DNA of 64,000 bases from Clostridiales bacterium. Its GTDB lineage: Bacteria; Bacillota; Clostridia; Peptostreptococcales; Anaerovoracaceae. Shown here piece after piece: positions 9,477-22,220 of the stretch. The stretch's first letter is position 1. Every line of letters begins with the position of its first letter. A program made the translations under genes and the position numbers. The stretch spans positions 3,500,929-3,564,928 of the forward strand of contig CP042469.1 of the NCBI GenBank assembly GCA_015243575.1, in the 5' to 3' direction. The notes beneath the pieces are model-generated. The model made no database searches. It was not told where the DNA came from and worked only from the letters and a program-made list of their open reading frames with translations.

Positions 9477-9956
9477 TTACAGGTTTTCCTTGACGTAATT
9501 TACCAGCCCGTCTGACGCAATAATTTTGCTGATAAATTCAGGGAATGGTTCTGCTTGATAGGTCTCACCCTTCGTAATATTCCTGATTTCTCCGGTTTTG
9601 AAATCTACTTCCACTTCATCTCCCGCATCAATTTTCTTTGCTGCTTCTTCACATTCCAAAATTGGCATTCCGGTATTAAAGGAGTTGCGGTAAAAAATTC
9701 TAGCAAAAGTAGGCGCGATTACACAGCTTACTCCCGAAGCCTTAATTGCGATGGGTGCATGCTCTCTTGATGAGCCGCAGCCAAAGTTCTTTCCTGCAAC
9801 AATAATGTCGCCTTCCTTTACCTTGTTTACAAAGTCAGCATCGATGTCCTCCATGCAGTGCTTTGCGAGCTCTGCAGGCTCGGAGGTGTTCAAGTGCCTT
9901 GCAGGGATGATAACGTCGGTGTCAACATTCTCCCCATATTTAAATACTTTTCCCAT
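9477..9956 (-). CDS. leuD: 3-isopropylmalate dehydratase small subunit
   Basis: Small (swivel) subunit of isopropylmalate isomerase, which moves the hydroxyl of 2-isopropylmalate to give 3-isopropylmalate with LeuC. It has 159 residues, normal for the bacterial/archaeal small-subunit type. Family segments visible are [15 protein letters not shown] near the start, the [12 protein letters not shown] substrate-binding loop, and [15 protein letters not shown]. An AAAGGA site lies upstream of the ATG. It is separated from leuC by 376 bp filled with a tandem repeat, which is unusual because leuC and leuD are normally nearly adjacent. Confidence 0.95.
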   Translation of the reverse strand: MGKVFKYGENVDTDVIIPARHLNTSEPAELAKHCMEDIDADFVNKVKEGDIIVAGKNFGCGSSREHAPIAIKASGVSCVIAPTFARIFYRNSFNTGMPILECEEAAKKIDAGDEVEVDFKTGEIRNITKGETYQAEPFPEFISKIIASDGLVNYVKENL

Positions 9957-9998
9957 AGCCGTATCCTTTCTTCGTTTTCTTTAACCAGTATATCTTGA

Positions 9999-10312
9999 CA
10001 ATTTGCGTCCCACGTAATCTGGAAATGATTCTTTCGATGAACCGTCCGAGCACCTTGGTGCGAGCGGTTCCCCGCAATTTGGAAACCATTGCGGAAGCAA
10101 ATCGTCCGAAAGCAAATGCAAACCTCTGTAAACTCAATGGTTGCATGCAGCCTTCCAATTTGCCTTATGCGTAATCTGGAAATGATTCTTTCGATGAACC
10201 GTCCGAGCACCTTGGTGCGAGCGGTTCCCCGCAATTTGGAAACCATTGCGGAAGCAAATCGTCCGAAAGCAAATGCAAACCTCTGTAAACTCAATGGTTG
10301 CATGCAGCTTGA
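9999..10312. repeat. 157-bp tandem direct repeat between leuC and leuD
   Basis: Two head-to-tail copies with a 157-bp period: 9999-10155 and 10156-10312. Bases 10013-10151 and 10170-10308 (139 bp) are identical; the rest of each unit shares CAATTTGC and then diverges for six bases. A degraded third start (ATTTGCG...GTAATGG) follows at 10316. Each unit has internal dyads: GCACC-TT-GGTGC and CCGCAAT-N9-ATTGCGG. The period is not a multiple of three and the small frames inside lack ribosome sites, so I read it as non-coding. It fills the whole leuC-leuD gap. Confidence 0.9.
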
Positions 10313-10332
10313 GCGATTTGCGTAGTAATGGT

Positions 10333-11610
10333 TTACAAATTTTCTGGGTTGAATATCTTCCCCTTCACCGCTGTAGCAGCAGCCACCGCCGGGCTGGCGA
10401 GATAAATTTCCGAATCAACGTGACCCATTCTTCCTACAAAATTTCTGTTTGTGGTCGCAACGGCTCTTTCACCTGCTGCAAGGATGCCCATATGGCCTCC
10501 CAGACATGGCCCGCAGGTCGGTGTTGAGAAGACTGCTCCGGCTTTTACAAAGATCTCCGCATAGCCTTCTTTCACGCACTCAAGATAGATTGCCTGAGTT
10601 CCCGGGATAATGATGCAACGCATGTTCTTCGCAACTTTTTTCCCTTTCAGAATCTTGGCAGTAATCTTCATATCCTCGATTCTTCCGTTTGTGCAGGAGC
10701 CTATCACCACTTGATCAATCTTGACGTCTCCCACCTCATCGATGGTCTTTGTATTTTCCGGAAGGTGAGGGAACGCTACAGTTGGTCTGATCTTAGCAAG
10801 ATCTATTACATAAGTTTCGTCATATTCTGCATCAGAATCCGGTTCATAGACCTTTATCTTTTTCTTGAAGGCTTTATTCTTGTTCTTGTGCTCCTTCATA
10901 TACTCTTTCGTCTTGTCATCTACCATGAAAATTCCATTTTTCGCGCCTGCCTCAATGGCCATGTTTGCCATGGCAAGGCGATCGTCCATGGAGAGATTTT
11001 TCAGTCCAGAACCCATGAATTCCATAGATTTGTAAAGAGCTCCGTCCACACCGATCATACCGATGATATGGAGAATTACGTCCTTGCCGCTTACCCACTT
11101 GCTTGGCTTTCCGACAAGTTCAAATTTGATGGCAGAAGGAACTTTGAACCAGGCCTTTCCTCTTGCCATACCCGCAGCCATATCTGTAGAGCCGATTCCT
11201 GTGGCAAACGCCCCAAGCGCTCCGTAAGTGCAGGTATGTGAGTCTGCCCCAATGACAGCATCCCCCGCCACTACGATTCCCTTTTCCGGCAGCAAAGCAT
11301 GCTCAATGCCCATTTCTCCTACTTCAAAGTAGTTCTCGATTTCCTGATCCATGGCAAACTCTCTCAGTGACTTGCACTGCTCCGCTGCCTTAATATCCTT
11401 GTTGGGGGTAAAGTGATCCGGTACCAATACGACTTTATTCTTATCAAATACCCGCTCCGCACCCATCTTATTGAATTCCTTGATGGCAACGGGTCCCGTA
11501 ATGTCATTTGCAAGTACAATATCTAAATCTGCTTCTATAAACTGCCCTGCCTTGACCTCTTTCAAGCCTGCGTGGGCAGCTAAAATCTTCTGTGTCATTG
11601 TCATTCCCAT
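10333..11610 (-). CDS. leuC: 3-isopropylmalate dehydratase large subunit
   Basis: Large [4Fe-4S] subunit of isopropylmalate isomerase. It has 425 residues, the HACN/LeuC2-type length. The cluster cysteines lie in GSCTNGR and in [25 protein letters not shown] and the C-terminal [12 protein letters not shown] stretch are also characteristic. ATG 11610 is chosen because GAGGAGGT lies 7 nt upstream; the longer frame to 11631 would run into leuA. It begins 13 bp after the leuA stop, so the two are transcribed and probably translated together. It pairs with leuD across the tandem repeat. Confidence 0.95.
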   Translation of the reverse strand: MGMTMTQKILAAHAGLKEVKAGQFIEADLDIVLANDITGPVAIKEFNKMGAERVFDKNKVVLVPDHFTPNKDIKAAEQCKSLREFAMDQEIENYFEVGEMGIEHALLPEKGIVVAGDAVIGADSHTCTYGALGAFATGIGSTDMAAGMARGKAWFKVPSAIKFELVGKPSKWVSGKDVILHIIGMIGVDGALYKSMEFMGSGLKNLSMDDRLAMANMAIEAGAKNGIFMVDDKTKEYMKEHKNKNKAFKKKIKVYEPDSDAEYDETYVIDLAKIRPTVAFPHLPENTKTIDEVGDVKIDQVVIGSCTNGRIEDMKITAKILKGKKVAKNMRCIIIPGTQAIYLECVKEGYAEIFVKAGAVFSTPTCGPCLGGHMGILAAGERAVATTNRNFVGRMGHVDSEIYLASPAVAAATAVKGKIFNPENL

Positions 11611-11623
11611 GGTCTTAACCTCC

Positions 11624-13144
11624 TCAATCAAGATGCTTTTCGTAGATCATCTTGTTTACTGCGTTGATATATGCATGGATACTTGCCTCAATGATGTCGG
11701 TGGACAAACCTCTTCCGGCAAATATCATTCCTTCCTTATCGCTGATCTTAACCAGCGCATCTCCCAATGCGTCTTCACCCTCGGTCACGGACTGGATCTG
11801 ATAATCCTCAAGGTTGAAGTCAATCCCCACGATCTTCTCAATGGCTTTAAAGGATGCGTCGATGGGGCCCTCTCCTCTGGATACCTTTTCAATAATCTTT
11901 CCATCCTTGATCATTTTTATAACGGCAGTAGATGTGATCGCATTTCCGCTGTTGATTACAAAGCTTTCCATGCTGTAAGTCTTGGGAACCTGAACTGCTT
12001 CCTTGGAAATCAACGCTTCGATGTCTCTATCATAAACAGATTTTTTCTTATCAGCAAGCTCTTTGAACTTCTGGAACATTCTATCGATTTCAGTTTCTGT
12101 CAGCTCATATCCCAAGTTCTTCACCTTGTCACGGAAGGCGTGCTTGCCGGAGTGTTTGCCAAGAACCAGATTGTTCTGCGTCAGACCGACGGATTCTGGC
12201 GTCATGATCTCATACGTTTCTCGGTTTTTCATGACACCATGCTGATGGATCCCCGACTCATGGGCAAATGCATTTTCTCCAACGATGGCTTTGTTAGGCT
12301 GCACCTTGACACCGGTGATTCTGGAAAGAAGGTTGGAAGAGCGCACAATCTCTGTAGTAACGACCCTTGTATCGGCCTGAAGGCTATCCTTCCTCGTGTG
12401 CAGCGCCATGATTATCTCTTCCATGGCTGCGTTTCCGGCTCGTTCACCAATACCGTTGATGGTGCATTCAATCTGCCCTGCACCTGCCTTGATGGCTGCC
12501 AAAGAATTGGCTACCGCAAGGCCGAGATCATTATGACAATGGGAAGACAGTGTGATATTTACCATGGAAGGAGCGAGCTCCTGGACCTTCATCAAAAATG
12601 CATAGTATTCATCCGGCGTTGTATAACCCACAGTATCCGGCAGGTTGATGGTTGTCGCTCCCGCCTTTATGACGCCTTCAATCACTCTCGCCAAAAACTC
12701 CGGTTCGCTTCTCGTGGCGTCTTCGGCAGACCACTCAATGTCGCTGCAATATCTCTTCGCATGCTTTACCATTGCCACAGATCGCTCATATACCTCCTCA
12801 GGAGTCATTAAAAGCTTATATTCCATGTGAATGGGCGAGGTGGCAATAAAGGTATGGATTCTGGGCGAAACTGCGCCGGAGAGCGCTTCCCAAGCTCTGT
12901 CGATATCCTGCTCCGTGGTTCTTGCCAGACTGGCAACGGTACAGTCTTTAATGGTTTCAGCAATGGTCTTCACAGAATGGAAATCTCCAGGAGAAGAAAT
13001 TGCAAAGCCAGCTTCAATAACATCGACCTTCATCCGCTCAAGCTGTTTTGCCATCTCTATTTTCTCTTTCAGGTTCATACTGCAGCCCGGGGACTGCTCA
13101 CCATCTCTTAATGTGGTGTCGAAAATTTTGATCATTTTGGTCAT
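11624..13144 (-). CDS. leuA: 2-isopropylmalate synthase
   Basis: Condenses acetyl-CoA with 2-oxoisovalerate, the committed step of leucine synthesis. It has 506 residues. The catalytic TIM barrel starts [16 protein letters not shown] and has the metal-site [13 protein letters not shown] and the [10 protein letters not shown] stretch; the C-terminal 130 residues are the LeuA regulatory domain that binds leucine in this family. ATG 13144 has AAGGAGG 8 nt upstream. The in-frame extension to 13201 is the translated T-box terminator and is not real. It is first in the operon and lies directly behind a T-box leader. Confidence 0.95.
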   Translation of the reverse strand: MTKMIKIFDTTLRDGEQSPGCSMNLKEKIEMAKQLERMKVDVIEAGFAISSPGDFHSVKTIAETIKDCTVASLARTTEQDIDRAWEALSGAVSPRIHTFIATSPIHMEYKLLMTPEEVYERSVAMVKHAKRYCSDIEWSAEDATRSEPEFLARVIEGVIKAGATTINLPDTVGYTTPDEYYAFLMKVQELAPSMVNITLSSHCHNDLGLAVANSLAAIKAGAGQIECTINGIGERAGNAAMEEIIMALHTRKDSLQADTRVVTTEIVRSSNLLSRITGVKVQPNKAIVGENAFAHESGIHQHGVMKNRETYEIMTPESVGLTQNNLVLGKHSGKHAFRDKVKNLGYELTETEIDRMFQKFKELADKKKSVYDRDIEALISKEAVQVPKTYSMESFVINSGNAITSTAVIKMIKDGKIIEKVSRGEGPIDASFKAIEKIVGIDFNLEDYQIQSVTEGEDALGDALVKISDKEGMIFAGRGLSTDIIEASIHAYINAVNKMIYEKHLD

Positions 13145-13202
13145 TGTGTTTTCCTCCTTATACAAACGAATCGATCGCTTCAGCCGGAGCTTTTTTACCA
13201 AT

Positions 13203-13475
13203 AAAAAAGTCCCTGAAGCTTTTTGATAAGCTCCAGGGACGATATAATTCTACCGCGGTACCACCCTGATTACTGTATAAAACAGTCAACTCACCGGATT
13301 CTAACAAATCCTCGGCCTTGATAACGGGGCCATCCGGGACACCTTAATAACAGTTGCGTTGGGGCGCCAGCTCAGGAGCGAGATTGTCTTTTTCCGCATA
13401 TCGGTTCACAGCTACCACCGACTCTCTGTAATGCTTTTTGAAAAAACAAGTACTCCGTCATTGCATTTAATTATT
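13203..13475 (-). promoter_or_regulatory. T-box leader (leucine-specific) of leuACDB
   Basis: Tandem antiterminator/terminator leader sensing uncharged tRNA. On the minus strand the T-box core GGGTGGTACCGCGG occupies 13253-13266. It is followed by the terminator stem GTCCCTGGAGCTT / AAGCTTCAGGGAC (13209-13240) and a T-run to 13203. Upstream lies a long Stem I region including AGAGAGTCGGTGGTAGCTGTGAACCG-like elements. A CTC (Leu) triplet in the context AAT-CTC-GC at 13380-13382 is the likely specifier. Low charged tRNA-Leu would favour the antiterminator and expression of leuA. Confidence 0.93.
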
Positions 13476-13481
13476 GTTGTT

Positions 13482-13510
13482 AGTATACTAATTAAAATTC
13501 TTATTGTCAA
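13482..13510 (-). promoter_or_regulatory. Promoter of the leu operon
   Basis: Minus-strand TTGACA (13505-13510), 17-bp spacer, TATACT (13482-13487). The start would be near 13475, just before the T-box Stem I. The 13511-13620 stretch is T-rich and shows nothing else. Confidence 0.8.
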
Positions 13511-13619
13511 TGTTTTTTTCTCTGTTTTTTGTCCCTTTTTTATTGCTTCTTGAATGGAAGTTGTGTGCGCAGCGTTTACTGCAAGGAGAGCTAAGAGCAG
13601 CTAAACATTGGAAGGATAA

Positions 13620-13653
13620 AGAAAGCCGATAGAAAGAAATCCCTTCTACCGGC
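13620..13653 (-). terminator. Possible terminator after the small acidic protein gene
   Basis: GCCGATAGAA / TTCTACCGGC imperfect hairpin at 13625-13653. On the minus strand it is followed by TTTCTTTA, a weak T-run. It lies 55 bp after the stop of the 13709 gene. Confidence 0.45.
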
Positions 13654-13708
13654 CAGTTTTTAATATTATGCTTTTATTTGACGGCATTTCTTGCCTTCAG
13701 CAGAAAGC

Positions 13709-13909
13709 TTATTTCTTGCCTATGTACTCGTCCTCTATGGTAGCCGGTTCATCGGGTGAATGCACATCAAATTTTTCACCGGCTGGGGCTTTGATATCAT
13801 GGATTGCTGTTTCATCATCTTTCAGCTCGCAGATTGTACCATCCAGATATTCGTCAATTTCCTTATCGTCTCCGCAAGGATTTTTTCTTTCCAGTTCTTT
13901 TTCACTCAT
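13709..13909 (-). CDS. Small acidic hypothetical protein
   Basis: 66 residues, strongly acidic (many D/E, few hydrophobic), beginning MSEKELERKNPCGDDKE and ending YIGKK. One Cys, no membrane segment. Not recognised. ATG is preceded by AAAGGGG at a good distance and a weak terminator follows, so I take it as a real gene. It is the last minus-strand gene before the leu operon and lies 137 bp downstream of putP; it may be a separate unit. Composition suggests a soluble, possibly unstructured protein. Confidence 0.6.
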   Translation of the reverse strand: MSEKELERKNPCGDDKEIDEYLDGTICELKDDETAIHDIKAPAGEKFDVHSPDEPATIEDEYIGKK

Positions 13910-14045
13910 AGTATGTTCCCCTTTCTTACGATATGATCACTTATGTAGTTATTTTATACCCTGCCATAGGCTGGGGCAATCATTTAATTCTTCAGAAGGA
14001 AAAAACTCTAACCCAAGATTCTTATAAACAGAAAATCTTAAGCGG

Positions 14046-15527
14046 TTATTTCTGTACCCAAGGTTTTTGTGCTTCCTCGAATTCCGCCCTGATTTCCTTC
14101 GAGACACTCGTCATTAAGCTCACGCAAATAATGACAATTGTTGAAGCAATAAATCCAGGAATAATTTCATACACTGCAAAGATACCGCCGTTGGACTTCA
14201 TATAGTACCAGAACAAGTCTACGACTCCACCTGTAATCATCCCTGCAATCGCCCCCTGCAGAGTGATCCGCTTCCAGAACAGCGAAAAGAGTAAAAGTGG
14301 GCCGAAAGCGGCTCCAAATCCCCCCCAGGCACAGGAAACGAGCCCGAATACAGAGCTGTTGGGATTCAGCGCAATTACAATTGCGATGATTGATATAACC
14401 AGAACCGTTGCTCTGCTGACCCATACGATTTCCGTCCCATTCACATCCTTTTTAAACAGAAGCGCATACAAATCTCTAGAAGCAGAGGAGGCACTTACAA
14501 GAAGCTGCGAGCTGGCTGTACTCATAATGGCCGCCAGAATTGCTGTCAGCAGGATGCCGGCAACCACATCCGGGAACATTTTATCTATCATTGCCATGTA
14601 TATGGTTTCTCCGTCCGCAAGATCAGGCAGATACGCTTTTCCGATGACGCCGATAGCTACGGCAGCTGCTAGTGTGATAACAACCCAAATCATCGCAATC
14701 ATTCTGGACTTGCGAATCATGTCTGGCGACTGGATGGCCATAAATCTTGTCAGGATGTGGGGCTGTCCGAAATATCCGAGTCCCCAGCCAAGTCCTGATG
14801 CAAGAAGCATGGAGTTGATTGCTCCGTCTTTCATGGGGAAAAAGCCTAGAGATTCAGGCGTCAATTCAGCAAGTCTCGTAGAAACCTCTCCCATTCCACC
14901 CATCTCGGTCATCGCCATAAACGGCACAACAAGTAGGGCGAAAAACATGATCCCCCCCTGAATTGCGTCGGTCCAGCATACAGCGGAAAATCCGCCCAGA
15001 GCGGTATAAGAAACGATAATTGCCGCTCCAACGATCAGGCCAGTGGTATAATTCATGCCGAACACCGTCGAGAATAGCTTTGCACCGGCAGAAAACTGTG
15101 ATGATGTATAAACCAAAAAGAAAATAACAATGAAAATTGCAGAAACTACGCGCAGGGTATGCTTTGAGTCTTTAAATCGATTTTCCAGAAAATCCGGTAT
15201 GGTAATGGAATCACCTGAAACTTCAGTATACTGTCTCAGTCTCTTGGCAACGAATTTCCAATTTAAATATGTACCTAAAACAAGACCGATCGCGGTCCAA
15301 ATTGCTTCCGAGGTCCCTGCATAGATAACATATGCGGTACCGGGAAGCCCGATCAAAAGCCACCCGCTCATATCCGAAGCTTGGGCCGACAGCGCAGTCA
15401 GCCAGCTTCCTAGATTCCTGCCTCCTAAAAAGTAGTCGCTCAGATTATCTGTTTTACTGTAAAACTTGAATCCGATTCCTACCATCAACCCTAAATAGAT
15501 GATAAAAACAATTGCAATGGTAATCAA
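14046..15527 (-). CDS. putP: Sodium/proline symporter (SSS family)
   Basis: Na+-coupled uptake of proline at the cytoplasmic membrane. 493 residues with about 13 hydrophobic segments. PutP-type features are SDYFLGGRNLGSWLTALSAQASDMSGWLL near residues 30-58 (Na+ and proline region), a SSQFSAGAKLF stretch, and GYFGQPHILTRFMA. The start is TTG at 15527 with AAAGGAG 9 nt upstream; there is no better ATG. Proline is a Stickland acceptor and osmolyte in Clostridia, which fits. Neighbours give no further clue. Substrate by family resemblance only, but the resemblance is strong. Confidence 0.88.
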   Translation of the reverse strand: MITIAIVFIIYLGLMVGIGFKFYSKTDNLSDYFLGGRNLGSWLTALSAQASDMSGWLLIGLPGTAYVIYAGTSEAIWTAIGLVLGTYLNWKFVAKRLRQYTEVSGDSITIPDFLENRFKDSKHTLRVVSAIFIVIFFLVYTSSQFSAGAKLFSTVFGMNYTTGLIVGAAIIVSYTALGGFSAVCWTDAIQGGIMFFALLVVPFMAMTEMGGMGEVSTRLAELTPESLGFFPMKDGAINSMLLASGLGWGLGYFGQPHILTRFMAIQSPDMIRKSRMIAMIWVVITLAAAVAIGVIGKAYLPDLADGETIYMAMIDKMFPDVVAGILLTAILAAIMSTASSQLLVSASSASRDLYALLFKKDVNGTEIVWVSRATVLVISIIAIVIALNPNSSVFGLVSCAWGGFGAAFGPLLLFSLFWKRITLQGAIAGMITGGVVDLFWYYMKSNGGIFAVYEIIPGFIASTIVIICVSLMTSVSKEIRAEFEEAQKPWVQK

Positions 15528-15596
15528 TAAAATACACTCCTTTGTGCTTGAGTTTTGCCTGCAAAACGTGCAGGACTTGTTCCTTAGCAGGGCTCT

Positions 15597-16496
15597 TTAT
15601 GAAAGCTTAGAAATTTTATTCATGATTGATTTGACTGCCTGCTCTGCTTTACTGTAATCAATATTTCCTTTGAGCCTTCTCATCGCATCATAATCAGCCA
15701 CCGTTACGGCAAGCTTTTCCGCTTCTTCGTCTCCTGAATCGATGACGAACATACGAAGATTTTGGACAACTGATTTATTCTGCTGACTGACAGTTTCCAA
15801 CACCCGGTCTTCCAAACCGGCAGAGCGGATCTTGCGATATGGACACTCATAAACATGCGGAAACTTGCTGATCCCGTTTCTGGTATTGAAAATGCTCGTG
15901 TAGAGATAGAGTTTTTCTTTCCCAAAAAACAAAACCATTGCGGAGAAATTGGAATAACGGAGGAAACCGTCACTGCCCAGTCGCCAGACGAGAGGTAGGT
16001 TTACATTATGAACATAATCCCTCGGCCCTCTCACGAGTATTGTTTCCATCTCATCAATTGGCTCATCATTCACAAGATGCGGCAGACTCTCCTTCAATAC
16101 AGATTTTGCCGTTTCTGTAAGCCGCTCTAGATCGGTCTGCAAAATTTCATCAAAGACTTGATCCGAAACAGGCTCATCCTTTCTTTTGGATTCGCGTGCC
16201 ATCCCCCGAATTCCCTTAATGCCGAGTAAAATTCCTACGGCAACCATGAGCCAGCAGATCATTTTCAAAACTTCGCTGTTATTGGAATAGAAAAAAAGTT
16301 TTGGAAAGATTAGACCTCCAAAGATAACAGCAAGCACCCCACCAACAAGGATACCGAAGCTTTCCTGCGTCCATATGGTTTCGGGGCCAAGGAAGTAATG
16401 CCTGACAGCGCCTCTCTTCAGGAGTTCCTTAACTTGATCCTGCTCCCTTCGAACCGCCTCACTGCGGTTCAGTTCAGTGATGTTGTCTACTCCCAT
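15597..16496 (-). CDS. Two-TM membrane protein of unknown function
   Basis: 299 residues, family not recognised. An N-terminal cytosolic stretch of about 45 residues is followed by two membrane segments (around SFGILVGGVLAVIFGGLIF and MICWLMVAVGILLGI) and a soluble region of about 200 residues containing a beta-rich part (PLVWRLGSDGFLRYSN, FFGKEKLYLYTS) reminiscent of PH-like folds. ATG 16496 is chosen with AAAGGAATAAGT upstream; it follows the stop of the DUF951 gene by only 2 nt, so the two are coupled. The longer frame to 16571 only overlaps DUF951. Confidence 0.7.
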   Translation of the reverse strand: MGVDNITELNRSEAVRREQDQVKELLKRGAVRHYFLGPETIWTQESFGILVGGVLAVIFGGLIFPKLFFYSNNSEVLKMICWLMVAVGILLGIKGIRGMARESKRKDEPVSDQVFDEILQTDLERLTETAKSVLKESLPHLVNDEPIDEMETILVRGPRDYVHNVNLPLVWRLGSDGFLRYSNFSAMVLFFGKEKLYLYTSIFNTRNGISKFPHVYECPYRKIRSAGLEDRVLETVSQQNKSVVQNLRMFVIDSGDEEAEKLAVTVADYDAMRRLKGNIDYSKAEQAVKSIMNKISKLS

Positions 16497-16498
16497 AC

Positions 16499-16687
16499 TT
16501 ATTCCTTTACCATTACTTTCTTTACACTTTTCTCCAAATCCGGCCGTCCGATCCAGATCTGCGTTCCGCACTGATTACACTTGATCCGAAAATCCATCCC
16601 TGATCTCATGATGGTAAAATGATTCCCGCCGCAGGGATGGGGTTTTTTCAACTCTACCACATCACCCACATTTAGTTTTAGAGGCAT
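16499..16687 (-). CDS. DUF951 family protein
   Basis: 62 residues starting MPLKLNVGDVVELKKPHPCGG, the hallmark of DUF951, with a CNQCGTQIWIGR CxxC motif. The small Firmicute family is likely metal- or nucleic-acid-binding; function unknown. ATG 16687 has GGAGG 6 nt upstream; an upstream extension to 16738 has no ribosome site. It is followed immediately by a membrane protein gene (2-nt gap) and lies 215 bp downstream of serS, a neighbourhood seen for DUF951 in Clostridia. Confidence 0.88.
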   Translation of the reverse strand: MPLKLNVGDVVELKKPHPCGGNHFTIMRSGMDFRIKCNQCGTQIWIGRPDLEKSVKKVMVKE

Positions 16688-16901
16688 AGCATCCCTCCTG
16701 TCAACATTGAGTCTGCGCTGTTTTCCCCGAAAAATCAAGAAACGGCTTGACCTTCGTCTGCTTTGTTTTACAAGCCGTGGGCATCGCGCCGGTGATTCCC
16801 CGAAGAAAACCGTCCGAGCCTACTATGACAAAACGGCGAGCGATTTTTTAGGGGAATTGCCAGGCAGGTGCCTATTATTTCGGAAAACAACGCAGACGAC
16901 T

Positions 16902-20097
<3,196 letters not shown>

Positions 20098-20324
20098 GAT
20101 TATTTCCGCTCCTCTCACGGTTTTTTATTCTTAACAAATCATTATACTGAAAAAAGCTAAGGCTTTTATGGTATCAGCCAGGTGCTTTTTTGCCCAAAGA
20201 CTTCTAGAGGCTTTGTCGGCAAAACAGACAGCAGCTTGCTTATGCAAGCTGGAGGTCAAAGACTGTTGCGTTCTCTACTTATTCTGTCTCGTGAAAGTAG
20301 AAATTCTCGCAGGGCACTTAACAC

Positions 20325-20365
20325 GTATAATAATCGCAAGTTCAAAGTGACTGCGATTATTATAC
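20325..20365. repeat. Inverted repeat in the 529-bp divergent intergenic region
   Basis: GTATAATAATCGCA (20325-20338) and TGCGATTATTATAC (20352-20365) are perfect 14-bp arms around 13 nt. Each arm contains TATAAT reading outward. The region 20098-20626 between glutamine synthetase (-) and the HerA-like gene (+) holds this dyad, a smaller hairpin (CAGCTTGC-TTAT-GCAAGCTG at 20232-20251) and the promoter at 20454-20482. I see no gene in it. The dyad may be an operator or a structured element; no function assigned. Confidence 0.6.
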
Positions 20366-20453
20366 CCTGAAATGGTTCGTTTTTCTAGTATTATTTAAAA
20401 TTGAAGCGTTCAGGGGATAGGTTCAGGAGGACTTCTAGCGTCTGACACCGTTT

Positions 20454-20482
20454 TTGACAATTGCTGGAAAATATAGTATAAT
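20454..20482 (+). promoter_or_regulatory. Promoter of the HerA-like gene
   Basis: TTGACA (20454-20459), 17-bp spacer, TATAAT (20477-20482), a consensus match. A start near 20489 gives a leader of about 138 nt. Confidence 0.8.
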
Positions 20483-20626
20483 TCCTACTATTAAGTAACG
20501 TTTTATCTATGGATGCGCTGATCAAATGATGTGCGCGCAAATGATCAAGAAAAATGAATCAAATGTGCGTGTGGAATTAATTAATTGGTGCCCAAACGCG
20601 TAAGGATTATGGAAGGGGAATTCAAT

Positions 20627-22156
20627 ATGTACTCAGAGAACAAGCTATGGATCGGAACAGGAGCCGCGCCTGTTTTTCTCATACCAAAGATGGCCAATCG
20701 ACACGGGCTGATTGCGGGGGCTACAGGAACGGGCAAAACGGTAACCTTGAAGGTAATGGCGGAAGCATTCAGTGATATGGGAGTTCCAGTATTTCTTTCG
20801 GATATCAAAGGAGACCTCTCCGGCCTTGCGGTGCAGGGTTCTCCCTCTGCTGCAATGGAATCCAGAGCGGTACAGCTTGGCGCATCAGAATTTACATATC
20901 GATCCTTTCCCGTGCAGCTATGGGACCTTTTCGGAGAAAACGGCCACCCGATCCGCACAACAGTTTCGGAGATGGGTTCTGTCCTTCTTTCCAGAATCCT
21001 GAACCTGAACGATACCCAGTCGGGAGTACTGAACGTCATTTTTCGTATTGCTGATGATAAAGGACTTCTATTGCTGGATCTGAAAGACCTTAAATCCATG
21101 CTCCAGTACGTGGGCGAAAACGGAAAAGAATTTACGCTTACTTACGGAAATATTTCCAAGCAGAGCATCGGTGCAATCCTGAGAAACCTGCTGATCTTAG
21201 AAGATCAAGGCGGGGATTACTTTTTCGGCGAGCCTGATCTGGATATCCTTGACTGGTTCCAAACTGACCGGGACGGACGTGGATTCATCAACATCCTGCA
21301 CAGTGTGCGTCTGTATCAGTATCCTTCACTCTACGCAACCTTCTTGCTGTGGATGCTTTCGGAACTCTTTGAGATTCTTCCTGAAGCCGGTGATTTGGAT
21401 AAGCCAAAGCTCGTCTTCTTCTTTGACGAAGCACATCTACTCTTTAAAGATGTGCCCAAAGTTCTTCTCGACAAAATCGAGCAAGTGGTTCGGTTGATTC
21501 GGTCCAAGGGTGTGGGAATTTATTTTGTTACGCAAAGCCCGTCTGATCTGCCACAAAACGTGCAAGGCCAACTGGGCAATCGGGTTCAGCACGCGCTAAG
21601 GGCTTATACTCCCGGGGAGAGAAAAAAAGCGGAGGCTGCCGCAGAATCGTTCCGGCCAAATCCCGCTTTTGATACGGTTACCGCTATTACCGAATTGGCG
21701 ACGGGAGAAGCTCTGATTTCCTGCCTTGACGAGGAAGGCCGCCCGGGAATCGTAGAAAAAGTACTGGTTCTTCCCCCGCAGAGCAGCCTTAGTCCCATCA
21801 GCGACAGCGAAAGAAGTGCAATTCTAGCGCAGTCACCGCTTAAGGGAAAGTATGATGCACGTCTGGATCGGTTCTCTGCATTTGAAATGCTGAAAAACAG
21901 CGGTCAGCCAGGATCAGCAAATTCAACAAAGACAAACCAGGAAGGAAATCGAAAGAATCAGATGCCTGAAGAAAGCAGAAGAAAATATAGCGACGAGAAA
22001 GATACTCCTCTTGCCGGTTCTGGCAGAAAATCATCTGGCAGGGGATATCAACGTCAGACGCCTTTGGAAAAGACGGCAAACGCAGTTCTTACAACAATTG
22101 GCAGAGAGGTTAGCAGAAGCCTGATCAGAGGCATTTTAGGCTCACTTAAAAAATAA
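20627..22156 (+). CDS. HerA-like ATPase (DUF853 family)
   Basis: 509 residues, a P-loop ATPase of the HerA/FtsK superfamily, DUF853 (YjgR) type; the cellular role in bacteria is not settled. Walker A GATGTGKT lies at residues 31-38 and Walker B LVFFFDEAH at 262-270. A QSPSDLP segment and an arginine near GQLGNRVQHALRAYTP follow as sensor elements. The last 100 residues are a polar, low-complexity linker (Asn/Lys/Gln rich) ending in a short amphipathic piece, RGILGSLKK. ATG 20627 has AAGGGGAA 7-8 nt upstream; the TTG at 20585 is less likely. Single-gene unit with its own promoter and terminator. Confidence 0.85.
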   Translation: MYSENKLWIGTGAAPVFLIPKMANRHGLIAGATGTGKTVTLKVMAEAFSDMGVPVFLSDIKGDLSGLAVQGSPSAAMESRAVQLGASEFTYRSFPVQLWDLFGENGHPIRTTVSEMGSVLLSRILNLNDTQSGVLNVIFRIADDKGLLLLDLKDLKSMLQYVGENGKEFTLTYGNISKQSIGAILRNLLILEDQGGDYFFGEPDLDILDWFQTDRDGRGFINILHSVRLYQYPSLYATFLLWMLSELFEILPEAGDLDKPKLVFFFDEAHLLFKDVPKVLLDKIEQVVRLIRSKGVGIYFVTQSPSDLPQNVQGQLGNRVQHALRAYTPGERKKAEAAAESFRPNPAFDTVTAITELATGEALISCLDEEGRPGIVEKVLVLPPQSSLSPISDSERSAILAQSPLKGKYDARLDRFSAFEMLKNSGQPGSANSTKTNQEGNRKNQMPEESRRKYSDEKDTPLAGSGRKSSGRGYQRQTPLEKTANAVLTTIGREVSRSLIRGILGSLKK

Positions 22157-22169
22157 TGGAAATAAAAAA

Positions 22170-22217
22170 GAGCGTCTTGGAGATCAAAACAAGCATATGA
22201 TTTTCTCCGAGACGCTC
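22170..22217. terminator. Bidirectional terminator between convergent genes
   Basis: GAGCGTCT...TGGAGA pairs with TCTCC-G-AGACGCTC across a 21-nt loop. T-runs lie on the + side (22220-22230) and A-runs before the stem. Shared by the HerA-like gene and the DUF1836 gene. Confidence 0.8.
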
Positions 22218-22220
22218 ATG

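Noticed and set aside
9890-10527. Small ORFs in the leuC-leuD tandem repeat
   Set aside because: They repeat with the DNA unit, change frame because 157 is not a multiple of three, and lack ribosome sites.
11471-12811. A 446-codon plus-strand open frame opposite leuA
   Set aside because: It lies entirely over leuC/leuA on the other strand, lacks a ribosome site and family features; leuA and leuC are certain.
20098-20324. T-box or riboswitch before glutamine synthetase-serS
   Set aside because: No GGTGGTACCGCG-like core or terminator/antiterminator pair was found; only a small hairpin at 20232-20251.
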